Below, piece by piece: positions 51,631 to 60,984 of a stretch of DNA of 64,000 nt. The notes under the pieces were generated by a model, which worked only from the letters and a program-made list of their open reading frames with translations, had not been told where the DNA came from and made no database searches. The translations under genes and the position numbers were made by a program. Source of the stretch: Aureibaculum algae. Its GTDB lineage: Bacteria; Bacteroidota; Bacteroidia; Flavobacteriales; Flavobacteriaceae. Each line of letters begins with the position of its first letter. The stretch's first letter is position 1. The stretch spans positions 1,812,501 to 1,876,500 of the forward strand of contig NZ_CP040749.1 in assembly GCF_006065315.1 (NCBI RefSeq). The letters run 5' to 3'.

Positions 51631-52188
51631 TTAATTCAAACTTGGATTCTCTGGGGCGTTGGCCCATAATTTATATTCACCACCAAATTTCATCAATTGG
51701 TCTTTCCAAAAAGATTGGTCAGAAATTCCAAATATATTTTGGTATTGGTTTTCAATAACGATCCATGAAGTAGTTTCTAATTCGTCTTGTAATTGATCTT
51801 TACTCCATCCTGAATAACCCAGAAAAAAGCGGATATCTTCTTTTTCAAGCTCGTCTTTTTCTAATAATTCTTGTACAACTTCAAAATCACCGCCCCAAAA
51901 AATACCATCGGTTATTTCAATACTATCAGGAATTAAATGTGGAACACGATGTACAAAATATAAATTTTCTTCAGAAACAGGCCCACCTTTATAAATGGTA
52001 AGATTAGAATCTATTTCTGGTATTATATCGCCTAATACATATTGTGAAGGCTTATTTATTATAAATCCGATTGAACCTTGATCGTTGTGTTCAGATAATA
52101 ATATTACAGATCTATTAAATGAGGTATCGTTTAAAATTGAGGGTTCCGCAATAAGCAATTTGCCTTTTGTTAATTCTGTTTGTCCCAT
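51631..52188 (-). CDS. YqgE/AlgH family protein
   Basis: A 185-residue DUF179 protein. Family segments: KGKLLIAEPSILNDTSFNRS, GSIGFIINKPSQYVLGDIIP, IYKGGPVSEENLYFVHR and GYSGWSKDQLQDELE. It is widely conserved; a transcription-regulator role proposed for AlgH is uncertain and the biochemical function is unknown. The leader contains a palindrome ATGACGTCAT at 52306-52315, about 120 bases upstream. Confidence 0.93.
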   Translation of the reverse strand: MGQTELTKGKLLIAEPSILNDTSFNRSVILLSEHNDQGSIGFIINKPSQYVLGDIIPEIDSNLTIYKGGPVSEENLYFVHRVPHLIPDSIEITDGIFWGGDFEVVQELLEKDELEKEDIRFFLGYSGWSKDQLQDELETTSWIVIENQYQNIFGISDQSFWKDQLMKFGGEYKLWANAPENPSLN

Positions 52189-52380
52189 AAGTTATTTAAT
52201 TACCCTCTAATATAGTAATTTTTATTAGAAATACATAGGTGTGATTTACCTGTATTAATGGATGATATAAAATATGAGGAATTCTTTTTTAAGGAAAAAC
52301 GTTACATGACGTCATTGTACTCAATAGTAATATAGATTACCAATAGTAATGGTAGAAGAAAATAATAAAAAAATAGACAT

Positions 52381-52410
52381 AAAAAAAGCTCTCATTGAAA
52401 AAATGAGAGC
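52381..52410 (-). terminator. terminator of the HU gene
   Basis: GCTCTCATT (52388-52396) and AATGAGAGC (52402-52410) pair perfectly around a 5-base loop; on the minus strand a run of seven T follows (52387-52381). It lies 26 bases after the HU stop. Confidence 0.9.
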
Positions 52411-52435
52411 CTTTAAGTTTTTGTGTGAACTAAAA

Positions 52436-52708
52436 TTAGTTTACAGAACTTTTTAATTCAGCACCTGGCTTAAATTTCACTACATTTTTAGCAGCAATTT
52501 TTATAGTTTTCCCAGTTTGAGGATTTCTTCCATCTCTAGCAGCTCTTTTAGAAACTGACCAAGAACCAAAACCTACTAAAGAAACTCTTCCGCCTTTCTT
52601 TAAAGTTTGTTCTACATTACCCATAACTGAATCTAATGCTTTTTTTGCAGCTGCTTTTGAAATTCCTGCGTCTGCAGCCATAGATTCTACTAATTCTGAT
52701 TTGTTCAT
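52436..52708 (-). CDS. HU family DNA-binding protein
   Basis: A 90-residue HU/IHF-type nucleoid protein: MNKSELVESMAADAGISKAA, VSLVGFGSWSVSKRAARDGR, NPQTGKTIKIAAKNVVKFKP. The DNA-wrapping arm holds the conserved RNP (RNPQTG). It bends and compacts DNA as a dimer. The last residues ELKSSVN are as expected. It is monocistronic, with a good promoter and terminator. Confidence 0.96.
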   Translation of the reverse strand: MNKSELVESMAADAGISKAAAKKALDSVMGNVEQTLKKGGRVSLVGFGSWSVSKRAARDGRNPQTGKTIKIAAKNVVKFKPGAELKSSVN

Positions 52709-52758
52709 AATTTTTAAATTTAAAATTGATTAATAATTAATTGCTTGTTTAAGCTGAA

Positions 52759-52789
52759 CAAATATAGATTTTATAAGGGTTAACGCAAG
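52759..52789 (-). promoter_or_regulatory. promoter of the HU gene
   Basis: Minus strand: TTG in CTTG (52786-52789), a 19-base spacer and TATATTTG (52759-52766), an exact -7 match. It predicts a leader of about 45 bases. Confidence 0.7.
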
Positions 52790-52936
52790 TTTTACCTATG
52801 AAAAAGTCTTATTTTGTTAATAAAACGGGGTCAATTGTTAATAACCATGGGTTTTTAATTCACTTTTTTAACGCGAAGTCACTGATAATAGGCATTCATG
52901 TTAATTTTTTGTTAATCTAACTTAACCTACACAATA

Positions 52937-53890
52937 TTATTGAACATGTGCATTTTGGTCAAATTTATACCCATTAAGTAAGTCGCCAACTTTCATTTTA
53001 CGTTTACCTGGTAATTGTAACTCTTCAATAATAAGGTATCCATTATCTAAGGCAACCTTCAATTCTGATTTACCAACAATTAATTTTCCTATAGAATGGA
53101 GGTGCTGTTCTTTTTCCTTTTTTACATTAAAAATCTTCATTTCAAAAGTTTCCTCATTATTAATAAGAACGGTCCAAGCACCAGGATAAGGATTTAGGCC
53201 TCTAATCTTATTATAGACATCATCCAATGATAAGTTCCAATCTATTTGACACGTATCTTTAAAAATCTTTGGAGCGTCTTTTAATTGATCCTCCTCAAAT
53301 TGATGTTGAGGTGTGGTTTCAACTTCACCTTCTTCAATCAGTTTTACAGTTTTTACTACAAGACCACTACCTAACTCCATTAACTTATCGTGCAAAGTTC
53401 CAGCCGTATCATTTTTATCAATAGAAATCTCGTCCTTTAACAAGATAGCACCCGTATCAATTTTGTCATCAATAAAAAACGTAGTTACTCCGGTTGTTGT
53501 TTCACCATTAATTATTGCCCAATTAATAGGTGCAGCTCCTCTATAGTTTGGTAAAAGGGATGCGTGCAAGTTAAAAGTACCTATTTCTGGCATTTGCCAA
53601 ACTACCTTAGGTAACATTCTAAAGGCTACTACAATTTGTAAATTGGCTTTGAGTTCTTCTAACTGTGTTAGAAATAACTCATTTTTTAAATTAGTGGGTT
53701 GTAAAATGGCAAGGTTTTGTTCTAATGCGTATTTTTTTACAGCAGATTGATTTAATTTTCTCCCTCTACCAGACGGTCTGTCAGGTGCGGTAATTACGCC
53801 TACTACATTATAATTGTTTTCAATTAAGGCTTTTAATACACCCACAGCAAAATCGGGTGTGCCCATAAATACTATTCTAACATCAGTCAT
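52937..53890 (-). CDS. fmt: methionyl-tRNA formyltransferase
   Basis: A 317-residue enzyme that formylates initiator Met-tRNA with 10-formyl-THF. Motifs: IVFMGTPDFAVGVLKALIEN, ITAPDRPSGRGRKL, FNLHASLLPNYRGAAPINWA (Asn and His of the active site) and FIDDKIDTGAILL (Asp). The C-terminal OB-like domain ends GDLLNGYKFD. The start overlaps the recQ stop by 4 bases. Confidence 0.97.
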   Translation of the reverse strand: MTDVRIVFMGTPDFAVGVLKALIENNYNVVGVITAPDRPSGRGRKLNQSAVKKYALEQNLAILQPTNLKNELFLTQLEELKANLQIVVAFRMLPKVVWQMPEIGTFNLHASLLPNYRGAAPINWAIINGETTTGVTTFFIDDKIDTGAILLKDEISIDKNDTAGTLHDKLMELGSGLVVKTVKLIEEGEVETTPQHQFEEDQLKDAPKIFKDTCQIDWNLSLDDVYNKIRGLNPYPGAWTVLINNEETFEMKIFNVKKEKEQHLHSIGKLIVGKSELKVALDNGYLIIEELQLPGKRKMKVGDLLNGYKFDQNAHVQ

Positions 53891-55785
53891 TTTGGTACTA
53901 GTTCTAATTTGTTTTGCGAATTTATAGTTATTTTATCAGTATCCAATAGGTTTTGTAAGCTCTTTAATAGGGTAGAAGAGGGTATATTTAAAAGGATAGC
54001 AATTTCTTTACTAGACAACTGTTTCTTTACCCTTAATAGTTCTAAAATTTGATTTGATAAATAGGTGGTGTTTGTTGTTGCAATAGAATTGTTCGCTAAG
54101 CAAACATCGCAAATACCACAGTTTACTTCTAATTTTTCATCAAAATAATTGAGTAACAATTTACTTCTACAAATAGTATCATTTTCAGCGTATTCTATAA
54201 TAGCATTAATCTTTTCTAATTTTATACTATTATATTGGTTAATGTCTTTAGATATAGCATTAATCGTTCTGTTATCTTCTCTTGGAACTAAAAACTGTAA
54301 TTCACTTGTATTTTTATTATTTTTATATTTAAGCAAGCCATCTTTCTCAAGTTTTATCAACATGTCTTTAATTGTTGAGACTTGTGTCTCTAATTTTTTG
54401 GATAAAACAGATTCATTTATTTTAATAAAATTGTCAAAAATACCTCCGTGCGTTCTCAAAATTATTTTGACTAGGCCATTATTGGTTCGCTCTGCATAAT
54501 CTAACACTTGGTTTGGAGACATTATAAATTTTAACATAGATTGTTTGTTAAAACCTTCGTTAAATAAAAGAATTTGTTCTCGTTCCAATAATTTTAAAGC
54601 ATTGTATGTTTTTAAAATATTCATTTTATAAGTGTGGCAAAATGTAGCAAGATCAAATTCAAATTGATGTTCTGGTCTTTCTCCAAATGCAATGTAAAAA
54701 TATTGATTTAAGTGATTATAAATTTCTTTTGCAAATTCAGGTGTTACCACACCTTTTTGAAATTGATTTTTTAGATTGTTGATGGTGTGATCATTGGCAA
54801 AAAGGATGGAGCTGGCGTCATTACCATCTCTACCTGCTCTACCAGCTTCTTGCATGTAATTTTCTAAACTAAAAGGTAAATCGACATGGATAATTAATGC
54901 AACATTATCTTTATCTATACCCATTCCAAAAGCATTGGTAGCTACCATTATTGGTGTTTTTTCTTCCATCCAATTATCGAAAGAACGTTGCTTTTCTTCA
55001 TTTGATAATCCCGCATGATAATACGAGCTTTTAAAATTATTTTTGTTTAAATGATTGCTGAAATCTTGTACGCGTCGTCGGCTATTTACATAAATAATGG
55101 TGGTGTTATTACTCTTCTTAAGTAACTTTTTTATCTCAAAATAAACATCTTCATGTCTAGATATTTTTAGAGCCAATTTTTTTCGAACCAATGATTGTTT
55201 AAAAACAGTAGCATCTTCTATTTCTAAATTTTTCATTAAATCGTCTAAAACTCGACGGGTTGCTGTGGCGGTTAAAGCAAGTATTGGGGCATCAATACCT
55301 AATTCTTTAATTGCAGGAATTTTTAAATAAGCAGGTCTAAAATCATGTCCCCATTCAGAGATACAGTGAGCTTCATCAACAGCAATTAGGTTAATATCTA
55401 ACTGTTTTAGTTTTTGTTGAATAAAATCAGATTGTAATTTTTCTGGTGAAACATATAAGAATTTATAATTACCAAATTGTAGATTATCAAATGCTTGTAT
55501 GGCCTGTTCTTGATTTAGATTAGAAGTAATCGCAATGGCTTTAATGCCTTTTTCTTTGAGATTGCTAACTTGGTCATTCATTAATGCAATTAATGGCGAT
55601 ACAACCAAGCAAACTCCTTTTTTTAATAATGCAGGTATTTGATAACAGATAGATTTACCACCACCAGTTGGTAAAATAGCAACTACATTTTTACCCTCTA
55701 AAATAGTATTAATAATTTGTTCTTGCGAAGCTCTAAAGTTGGGGTAGCCCCAGTAGGTATTCAGTAGCGTTCTTGCAGTTTCCAT
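53887..55785 (-). CDS. recQ: ATP-dependent DNA helicase RecQ
   Basis: A 632-residue 3'-5' helicase. Walker A is VAILPTGGGKSICYQIPALL, motif II is IAVDEAHCISEWGHDFRPAY, motif VI includes QEAGRAGRDGNDA. The zinc domain (CRSKLLLNYFD, CGICDVC) and a winged helix follow. It is shorter than RecQ proteins with an HRDC domain, which is absent here. It overlaps the upstream ATPase by one base and fmt by four bases. Confidence 0.94.
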   Translation of the reverse strand: METARTLLNTYWGYPNFRASQEQIINTILEGKNVVAILPTGGGKSICYQIPALLKKGVCLVVSPLIALMNDQVSNLKEKGIKAIAITSNLNQEQAIQAFDNLQFGNYKFLYVSPEKLQSDFIQQKLKQLDINLIAVDEAHCISEWGHDFRPAYLKIPAIKELGIDAPILALTATATRRVLDDLMKNLEIEDATVFKQSLVRKKLALKISRHEDVYFEIKKLLKKSNNTTIIYVNSRRRVQDFSNHLNKNNFKSSYYHAGLSNEEKQRSFDNWMEEKTPIMVATNAFGMGIDKDNVALIIHVDLPFSLENYMQEAGRAGRDGNDASSILFANDHTINNLKNQFQKGVVTPEFAKEIYNHLNQYFYIAFGERPEHQFEFDLATFCHTYKMNILKTYNALKLLEREQILLFNEGFNKQSMLKFIMSPNQVLDYAERTNNGLVKIILRTHGGIFDNFIKINESVLSKKLETQVSTIKDMLIKLEKDGLLKYKNNKNTSELQFLVPREDNRTINAISKDINQYNSIKLEKINAIIEYAENDTICRSKLLLNYFDEKLEVNCGICDVCLANNSIATTNTTYLSNQILELLRVKKQLSSKEIAILLNIPSSTLLKSLQNLLDTDKITINSQNKLELVPK

Positions 55786-56345
55786 TAGTTAGGTTTCACA
55801 TTGTCTAGAATAAAATCAACTCTTAAATTTATATCGCCTACAGGCACTTCTATGATGTTATATCCTAATTTTGTATAGGCCTGCTTTAAATGTAGATACA
55901 AATCTGTAGCCATTTCAAAACTCTCGTAACGTTCATCATCAGTGGTGTAAATTTCTTTCCATGGTGGCAGTAAAAACACACTATCATATTTATATTTTTC
56001 ACTTTTTTGAATATATATTTGGGGAAATTGAGTCTCGGTATGATTCATATAGGCATGAATGTCTGGAATACCTCTATCGAAAAAGATAATGTCAGCATCC
56101 AATTTTAAAGATTCTAAATATTGATTTTCCCTTCCTTCTAACAGTAGTTTACTAAACAATAAAGGATCGTTTAAAAACAAATATTCAATACCGTTAGACC
56201 TTGCTTCTAAAGTGATTTGTCTTGATATTTCAGGGATACAGATAAGATTTCTACGCTCTAATTCGTTTATTAAAGTAGTTTTGCCTGTTCCAGGGCCTCC
56301 AGTAATTACAATTCTTTTTGGAGAAGTTTTTAGATTACTTGTCAT
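55785..56345 (-). CDS. P-loop ATPase, AAA_28 / NadR-kinase-like
   Basis: A 186-residue nucleotide-binding protein. Walker A is RIVITGGPGTGKTTLINELE; the downstream IIFFDRGIPDIHAYM is the Walker-B-like acidic segment. The arrangement resembles the kinase domain of NadR and small deoxynucleoside-kinase-like proteins of the AAA_28 group. It may phosphorylate a nucleoside or riboside. It leads the recQ-fmt operon with a one-base overlap. Confidence 0.8.
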   Translation of the reverse strand: MTSNLKTSPKRIVITGGPGTGKTTLINELERRNLICIPEISRQITLEARSNGIEYLFLNDPLLFSKLLLEGRENQYLESLKLDADIIFFDRGIPDIHAYMNHTETQFPQIYIQKSEKYKYDSVFLLPPWKEIYTTDDERYESFEMATDLYLHLKQAYTKLGYNIIEVPVGDINLRVDFILDNVKPN

Positions 56346-56371
56346 ATAACAAAGAAACTAAATTTTATCTG

Positions 56372-56379
56372 TATTTTTG
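56372..56379 (+). promoter_or_regulatory. -7 promoter element before the DUF493 gene
   Basis: TATTTTTG matches TAnnTTTG exactly. A transcript start near 56386 would permit either the start at 56403 or the preferred one at 56454. Confidence 0.45.
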
Positions 56380-56453
56380 TCAGTGATTGGTCATTTTATA
56401 TAATGACAACTCTATATGGTACATTAATTGCCTTATATCTTATAAAAAAAGTG

Positions 56454-56735
56454 ATGAGCGAACAAATTGAATTTTATAAAAAATTAAAGCATAGATTAGA
56501 AGAAACTACAGAGTTTCCCACAAAATATTTGTATAAATTTATTATTCCTGCAGATGATAGTAAGATGTTAGAAATTGAAGTAATATTTGATCATACTGGA
56601 GCTGTAATTGAGAAGAAAACTTCGAAGACTGGTAAATATGTCAGTTTATCCATTTTAGTTCAAATGGCTAATGCTGATGTAATTATTGCAAAATATAAGG
56701 AAGTAGCCAAAGTAGAAGGCGTTATATCTTTGTGA
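56454..56735 (+). CDS. DUF493 family protein (YbeD-like)
   Basis: From the ATG at 56454 it has 93 residues: MSEQIEFYKKLKHRLEETTE, FPTKYLYKFIIPADDSKMLE and KTSKTGKYVSLSILVQMANA are typical of the UPF0250/DUF493 ACT-like fold. A longer ORF from 56403 adds 17 residues (MTTLYGTLIALYLIKKV) not usual for the family. Probably a small regulatory or ligand-binding domain; function unknown. Confidence 0.82.
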   Translation: MSEQIEFYKKLKHRLEETTEFPTKYLYKFIIPADDSKMLEIEVIFDHTGAVIEKKTSKTGKYVSLSILVQMANADVIIAKYKEVAKVEGVISL

Positions 56736-56767
56736 TATTTTTAACAGGATTATATATAAATATAAAA

Positions 56768-56775
56768 TATTTTTG
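56768..56775 (+). promoter_or_regulatory. -7 promoter element of the parvulin operon
   Basis: TATTTTTG, an exact TAnnTTTG, ends 40 bases before the ATG at 56816. No -33 TTTG at the expected position. Confidence 0.5.
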
Positions 56776-56815
56776 GGCGTTCTAAGCGATTAGAATTTAC
56801 AACATTAAACTTTTT

Positions 56816-58714
56816 ATGAATTTAAAGAACCTATTGATTTGTCTTTTCTTTGTAAACTATTTTTACATAGGGGCACAAAGCAAAAAAGATATACTATTTA
56901 CTGTAGTAAATGAACCTGTTTATAAGGATGAATTTACGCGAGTTTTTAATAAAAATAGAGATATTGTTGCAGAGGAAAATAAAAAATCTGTCGAAGAATA
57001 TTTAGATTTATATGTTAACTATAAGCTGAAACTAAAACAGGCTTATGACCTTAATTATGATACGGTTGCGTCATTTAAAAAGGAGTTAAATTCTTATCGA
57101 GAGCAATTAATTATTCCATACTTAACGGATAGTAAAATTACAGAATCTTTAGTTCAAGAGGCATTTGAAAGAAGTCAATTAGAAATTAATGCCAGTCATA
57201 TATTGGTTGGAGTTCCTAAAAAGGCATCCCCTGCGGATACTTTAAAAGCATATAAGAAAATTATTGAAGCGAGGTTAAAAGCAGTAAACGGGCAACCTTT
57301 TGAGGAAGTTGCTAAAGAGTATTCTGAAGATCCATCAGCTCAACAAAATGAAGGTAATTTAGGGTATTTCACTGTTTTTGATATGGTTTATGACTTTGAA
57401 AATGCAGCATATAATACACCAGTAAATAAGGTTTCAATGCCGTTTAGAACCCAATTTGGTTATCATATTGTAAAAGTAAATGATAAAAGAGAATCTCAAG
57501 GTGAGGTAGAAGTAGCTCATATTATGATAAAGGAGAACCCTACAGATTCACTATATGCTAAAACTAAAATTGAAGAGATATATGCTAAAGTGAAGCAAGG
57601 AAGTCCATTTCATTTTTTAGCGAACTTACATTCAGACGATAAAACATCAGCATTAAATGGTGGAGCGTTGCCAAAATTTAGTGCCAATAAAATGATAAAG
57701 TCATTTTCTGATGTTGCGTTTTCTTTAAAGGAAGTTAATGATGTTTCCAAACCATTTAAAACCGTTTATGGATGGCATATTGTAAAATTAATAAAGAAAC
57801 ATCCCATAACAGATTTAGAAAGTAGAAGAGCGGAGTTAGTTCAGAAAATTGAAAAGAACGAGCGTTCTCAAAGAGCAGGAAAGTCAGTCGTAAATAAACT
57901 AATGAATTCTTATAATATATTTAAGGATGAAGAATTACAACAACTATTCTTAAAAAACAATACACTTGAGCTTAATAAGAAGTTAGACCACGATCTTTTT
58001 ACAATTAATGGAGAAGCGACGAAAGTATCTGAATTAGTAGCATATAGTACTGGGAAAAATACAAATCAAAAAGAGATTTATAATAGCTTTATAGAATTAA
58101 AAGTACTTGATTATTTCAAGGCCAACTTAGAAAAAACAGAAGTAGATTTTGCGTTTACGATGCAAGAGTATAAAGATGGATTATTACTTTTTGAGCTTTT
58201 GCAAGACAAAGTATGGAAAAAAGCAGAAAAAGATACGGTTGCGTTGCAACAGTATTTTAATGAACATTCAGATAAATATGTTTTAAAGAAAAGAGGAGAT
58301 GTTATTTTAGCATCATGTACGGTTAAAGAAAAGGCTGATGAAGTTCAAAGCATGCTTTCTTCTGGTAAAAGTCTTGATGAGATAAAAGCAGTAGTAAATG
58401 AAGACCCTATTATTCATGTTATTTTTACAAAAGGAATTTTAGAAGAAAATCACAAAAAATTCCCAAAGAACTTTTCTTTAGATTCTATAGGAGTTTCTGA
58501 TGTTTATGAAGAAAATACGAATAACTTTGTGGTTGTTAAAACGATAAAAATTTTACCATCAGAACCTATGCAGTTTAAAAAGGCTCGTGGTTTGGTAATT
58601 AATGATTTTCAAGAACAGCTAGAAAAAGATTGGATTGTAGAATTAAAAAAACAATATCCAGTAAAAGTTAATAAAAAGCTTTTAAAAAAATTGATGAAGC
58701 AAAATCAAAATTAA
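56816..58714 (+). CDS. parvulin-type peptidyl-prolyl isomerase with two PpiC domains
   Basis: A 632-residue periplasmic protein with signal peptide about 1-20. A SurA-like helical N-terminus (about 25-118) precedes two PpiC domains at about 122-228 (INASHILVGVPKKASPADTL, PSAQQNEGNLGYF, RTQFGYHIVKVND) and about 233-335 (VEVAHIMIKENPTD, LNGGALPKFSANKMIKSF, KTVYGWHIVKLI). It probably chaperones outer-membrane proteins. First gene of the operon with the lipoprotein and SurA. Confidence 0.88.
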   Translation: MNLKNLLICLFFVNYFYIGAQSKKDILFTVVNEPVYKDEFTRVFNKNRDIVAEENKKSVEEYLDLYVNYKLKLKQAYDLNYDTVASFKKELNSYREQLIIPYLTDSKITESLVQEAFERSQLEINASHILVGVPKKASPADTLKAYKKIIEARLKAVNGQPFEEVAKEYSEDPSAQQNEGNLGYFTVFDMVYDFENAAYNTPVNKVSMPFRTQFGYHIVKVNDKRESQGEVEVAHIMIKENPTDSLYAKTKIEEIYAKVKQGSPFHFLANLHSDDKTSALNGGALPKFSANKMIKSFSDVAFSLKEVNDVSKPFKTVYGWHIVKLIKKHPITDLESRRAELVQKIEKNERSQRAGKSVVNKLMNSYNIFKDEELQQLFLKNNTLELNKKLDHDLFTINGEATKVSELVAYSTGKNTNQKEIYNSFIELKVLDYFKANLEKTEVDFAFTMQEYKDGLLLFELLQDKVWKKAEKDTVALQQYFNEHSDKYVLKKRGDVILASCTVKEKADEVQSMLSSGKSLDEIKAVVNEDPIIHVIFTKGILEENHKKFPKNFSLDSIGVSDVYEENTNNFVVVKTIKILPSEPMQFKKARGLVINDFQEQLEKDWIVELKKQYPVKVNKKLLKKLMKQNQN

Positions 58715-58715
58715 T

Positions 58716-59555
58716 TTGAATTATAGAATCATATATATAATTGTAGTTTTAGCCATTTTTTCGTGTAAACGATCTGAAAATGAAGGAAAACCTGTAGCTA
58801 AAGTCTATGAAAATGTTTTATATGAAAAAGATATTAATGAAATACTGCCTGATAATATTTCACAAGAAGATAGTTTAATTTTTGTAAAAAATTATATAAA
58901 CAAGTGGGCTAGAGAACAATTGTTGGTTCAAAAAGCTAAAATTAATCTACACGAAGAGAAAGAGCATATTAATACATTGGTAAATCAATATCACCAAGAT
59001 TTATTAATAAATAAATATAAAGAAGCAGTAGTAAAACAAGAATTAGACACACTAGTAACTGAAGAAGACATCGAAAAATTTTATGGAGATAATACGGAAA
59101 TTTTTAAATTGAATGAAGCTCTTATAAAGTTCAGGTATATCTTTTTCGATGAAAAGATTAATAATGCTAAGGAGTTTATTTCATTATTTAAAGATGATAA
59201 ACATGATTCCGATATTAAAATAATGAAACAAGAATTGCAATTAAAATCTCATAATTTAAATGATTCCATTTGGATAAAATATGACGATGTTTTAAAGAAT
59301 GCGTCATTCTTAAAAAGTTATGATAAAAATGATTTTTTGAAGAAAAATAAATTTATTCATAAAGAAGATTCAACAGGGGTTTACCTAGTTAAAATTAAAG
59401 ATGTATTATTGCGGAATGATACGGCTCCAATGAGTTATGCCATACCTACCATAAAACAAATGATATTGCACAAGCGTAAGCTTGAGTTATTAAAAAAAAT
59501 TGAAGAAACATTAACTGAAGATGCCATTAAAAATAAAGAATTTCAAATATATTAA
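58716..59555 (+). CDS. SurA-N-like lipoprotein of the parvulin operon, TTG start
   Basis: A 279-residue lipoprotein starting with TTG at 58716, one base after the previous stop; no in-frame ATG occurs upstream of the signal, and the sequence NYRIIYIIVVLAIFSC (Cys17) supports this start. The body is helical, with DEDIxKFY-like TEEDIEKFYGDNTEIF and a final MSYAIPTIKQMILHKRKLEL as in SurA-type chaperones, but no PpiC domain is evident. It would assist folding of envelope proteins in the periplasm with its neighbours. Confidence 0.78.
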   Translation: MNYRIIYIIVVLAIFSCKRSENEGKPVAKVYENVLYEKDINEILPDNISQEDSLIFVKNYINKWAREQLLVQKAKINLHEEKEHINTLVNQYHQDLLINKYKEAVVKQELDTLVTEEDIEKFYGDNTEIFKLNEALIKFRYIFFDEKINNAKEFISLFKDDKHDSDIKIMKQELQLKSHNLNDSIWIKYDDVLKNASFLKSYDKNDFLKKNKFIHKEDSTGVYLVKIKDVLLRNDTAPMSYAIPTIKQMILHKRKLELLKKIEETLTEDAIKNKEFQIY

Positions 59556-59556
59556 T

Positions 59557-60930
59557 ATGTTAAAAAAGTTTATAGTACTTATATTATTAGGATTTACGTT
59601 TACAACGCAAGCTCAAGATTCTATACAAGCTCAAAAAAGAGTAAAATTAGATGGTGTTGCTACCGTTGTTGGAAAGAACATTGTATTGGAATCTGAAATT
59701 GCTGCTTATAAATTAGAATTTGAACAGCAAAGTGAAGGTAAAGTAGATATATCTGACTGTGAAATGCTAGAGCAAATTATGGAAAGAAAACTATTGTCTC
59801 ACCATGCGGTAATTGACAGTGTTGTTGTTACAGAAGCGGAAATAAACCAAAACGTAGAACAAAAAATTGCTTATTTCTTGCAACAATTAGGCTCTGAAGA
59901 AAAAGTCTATTCTTTTTATGGCTTTAATGATATGGCTGATCTTAGAAAGGAGTTTAATGAAGTTGAGAAAGAAGGTTTAATGGTTAAAAAAATGCAACTT
60001 CAATTGACTGAGGAAGTTGATGTTACTCCAGAAGAGGTTCGGAATTACTATAAAAGTTTAGAAGACGAAAACAATTTACCTGAAATTGGTGCAGAAATCG
60101 AATTACAACAAATTGTAATGTATGCAGAACCATCTAAAGAGGAAGTAGAAAGAGTACTAGATAAACTTAAGGAAATTAAAAAGGACGTTGAAAATGGTGG
60201 TAATTTTAAAATGAAAACCATATTGTATTCAGAAGATCCTGGTGTAACTGAAAATAGTGGTTTGTATACAATTACGAGAGAAAGTCAATTTGTAACTGAG
60301 TTTAAAGAAGCTGCGTTTAGTTTAGATGAAGGTGAAATGTCTGAGCCTTTTAAATCTGATTTTGGGTATCATATTTTACAAGTTGAAAAGGTAAAGGGGA
60401 AACAACGTGATGCCAGACACTTATTATTGCAACCAGAAGTTACGAATGAGCAGAGAGAAAAAGTAAAAGATTCTTTAGAAAATATTAGAACAGAAATCTT
60501 AAAACTAAAGATATCGTATGATGATGCCGTGGTAAAATATTCTGAAGAAAAAGAAACAAAAGCGAACAAGGGATTATTAATGAATCCTGAAACGAACGAC
60601 TCTAAGTTTGATTTAACAAGAATGGATCCTACGTTATATGCTCGTGTTAGCACCTTAAAAAAAGGAGAATTAACAGATGTATTTTTAGATAGAACTAGAG
60701 AAGGAAAAGAAATGTTTAAAATAATCTTAATGAAATCTAAAACCGATGCACATACGGCTGATTTAGTTAAGGATTATGTTAAAATACAAGGGTTAGCTTT
60801 ACAAAAGAAAAAAGAAGAAACGATTGCTAAATGGACTAAAGATAAAATAGGAGATACTTATATTAAAATAAATAAGGACTATAGCAATTGTGATTTTAAA
60901 AACAATTGGAAAAAAGAAAGTACTCAATAG
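59557..60930 (+). CDS. surA: SurA-like periplasmic chaperone / peptidyl-prolyl isomerase
   Basis: The start is set at the ATG at 59557, one base after the previous stop, giving 457 residues with signal MLKKFIVLILLGFTFTTQAQ. The earlier ATG at 59521 lies inside the preceding gene. A SurA N-terminal domain (VATVVGKNIVLESEIAAYKL) is followed by a PpiC domain (IELQQIVMYAEPSKEEVE, PGVTENSGLYTITRESQF, KSDFGYHILQVEK) and a second, more diverged one (ARHLLLQPEVTNEQREKV). It escorts unfolded beta-barrel proteins to the BAM complex. Confidence 0.88.
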   Translation: MLKKFIVLILLGFTFTTQAQDSIQAQKRVKLDGVATVVGKNIVLESEIAAYKLEFEQQSEGKVDISDCEMLEQIMERKLLSHHAVIDSVVVTEAEINQNVEQKIAYFLQQLGSEEKVYSFYGFNDMADLRKEFNEVEKEGLMVKKMQLQLTEEVDVTPEEVRNYYKSLEDENNLPEIGAEIELQQIVMYAEPSKEEVERVLDKLKEIKKDVENGGNFKMKTILYSEDPGVTENSGLYTITRESQFVTEFKEAAFSLDEGEMSEPFKSDFGYHILQVEKVKGKQRDARHLLLQPEVTNEQREKVKDSLENIRTEILKLKISYDDAVVKYSEEKETKANKGLLMNPETNDSKFDLTRMDPTLYARVSTLKKGELTDVFLDRTREGKEMFKIILMKSKTDAHTADLVKDYVKIQGLALQKKKEETIAKWTKDKIGDTYIKINKDYSNCDFKNNWKKESTQ

Positions 60931-60984
60931 TCAGTAAACTCATAATTCATTAGTAGTATAAATTAAACCATTAAATAGTTGTCA

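Noticed and set aside
52306..52315. Palindrome ATGACGTCAT as a specific operator
   Set aside because: Only ten bases, no second copy and no known factor; could be chance.
59521..59556. Longer N-terminus of SurA
   Set aside because: It lies inside the preceding gene and precedes a clear signal peptide; start moved to 59557.
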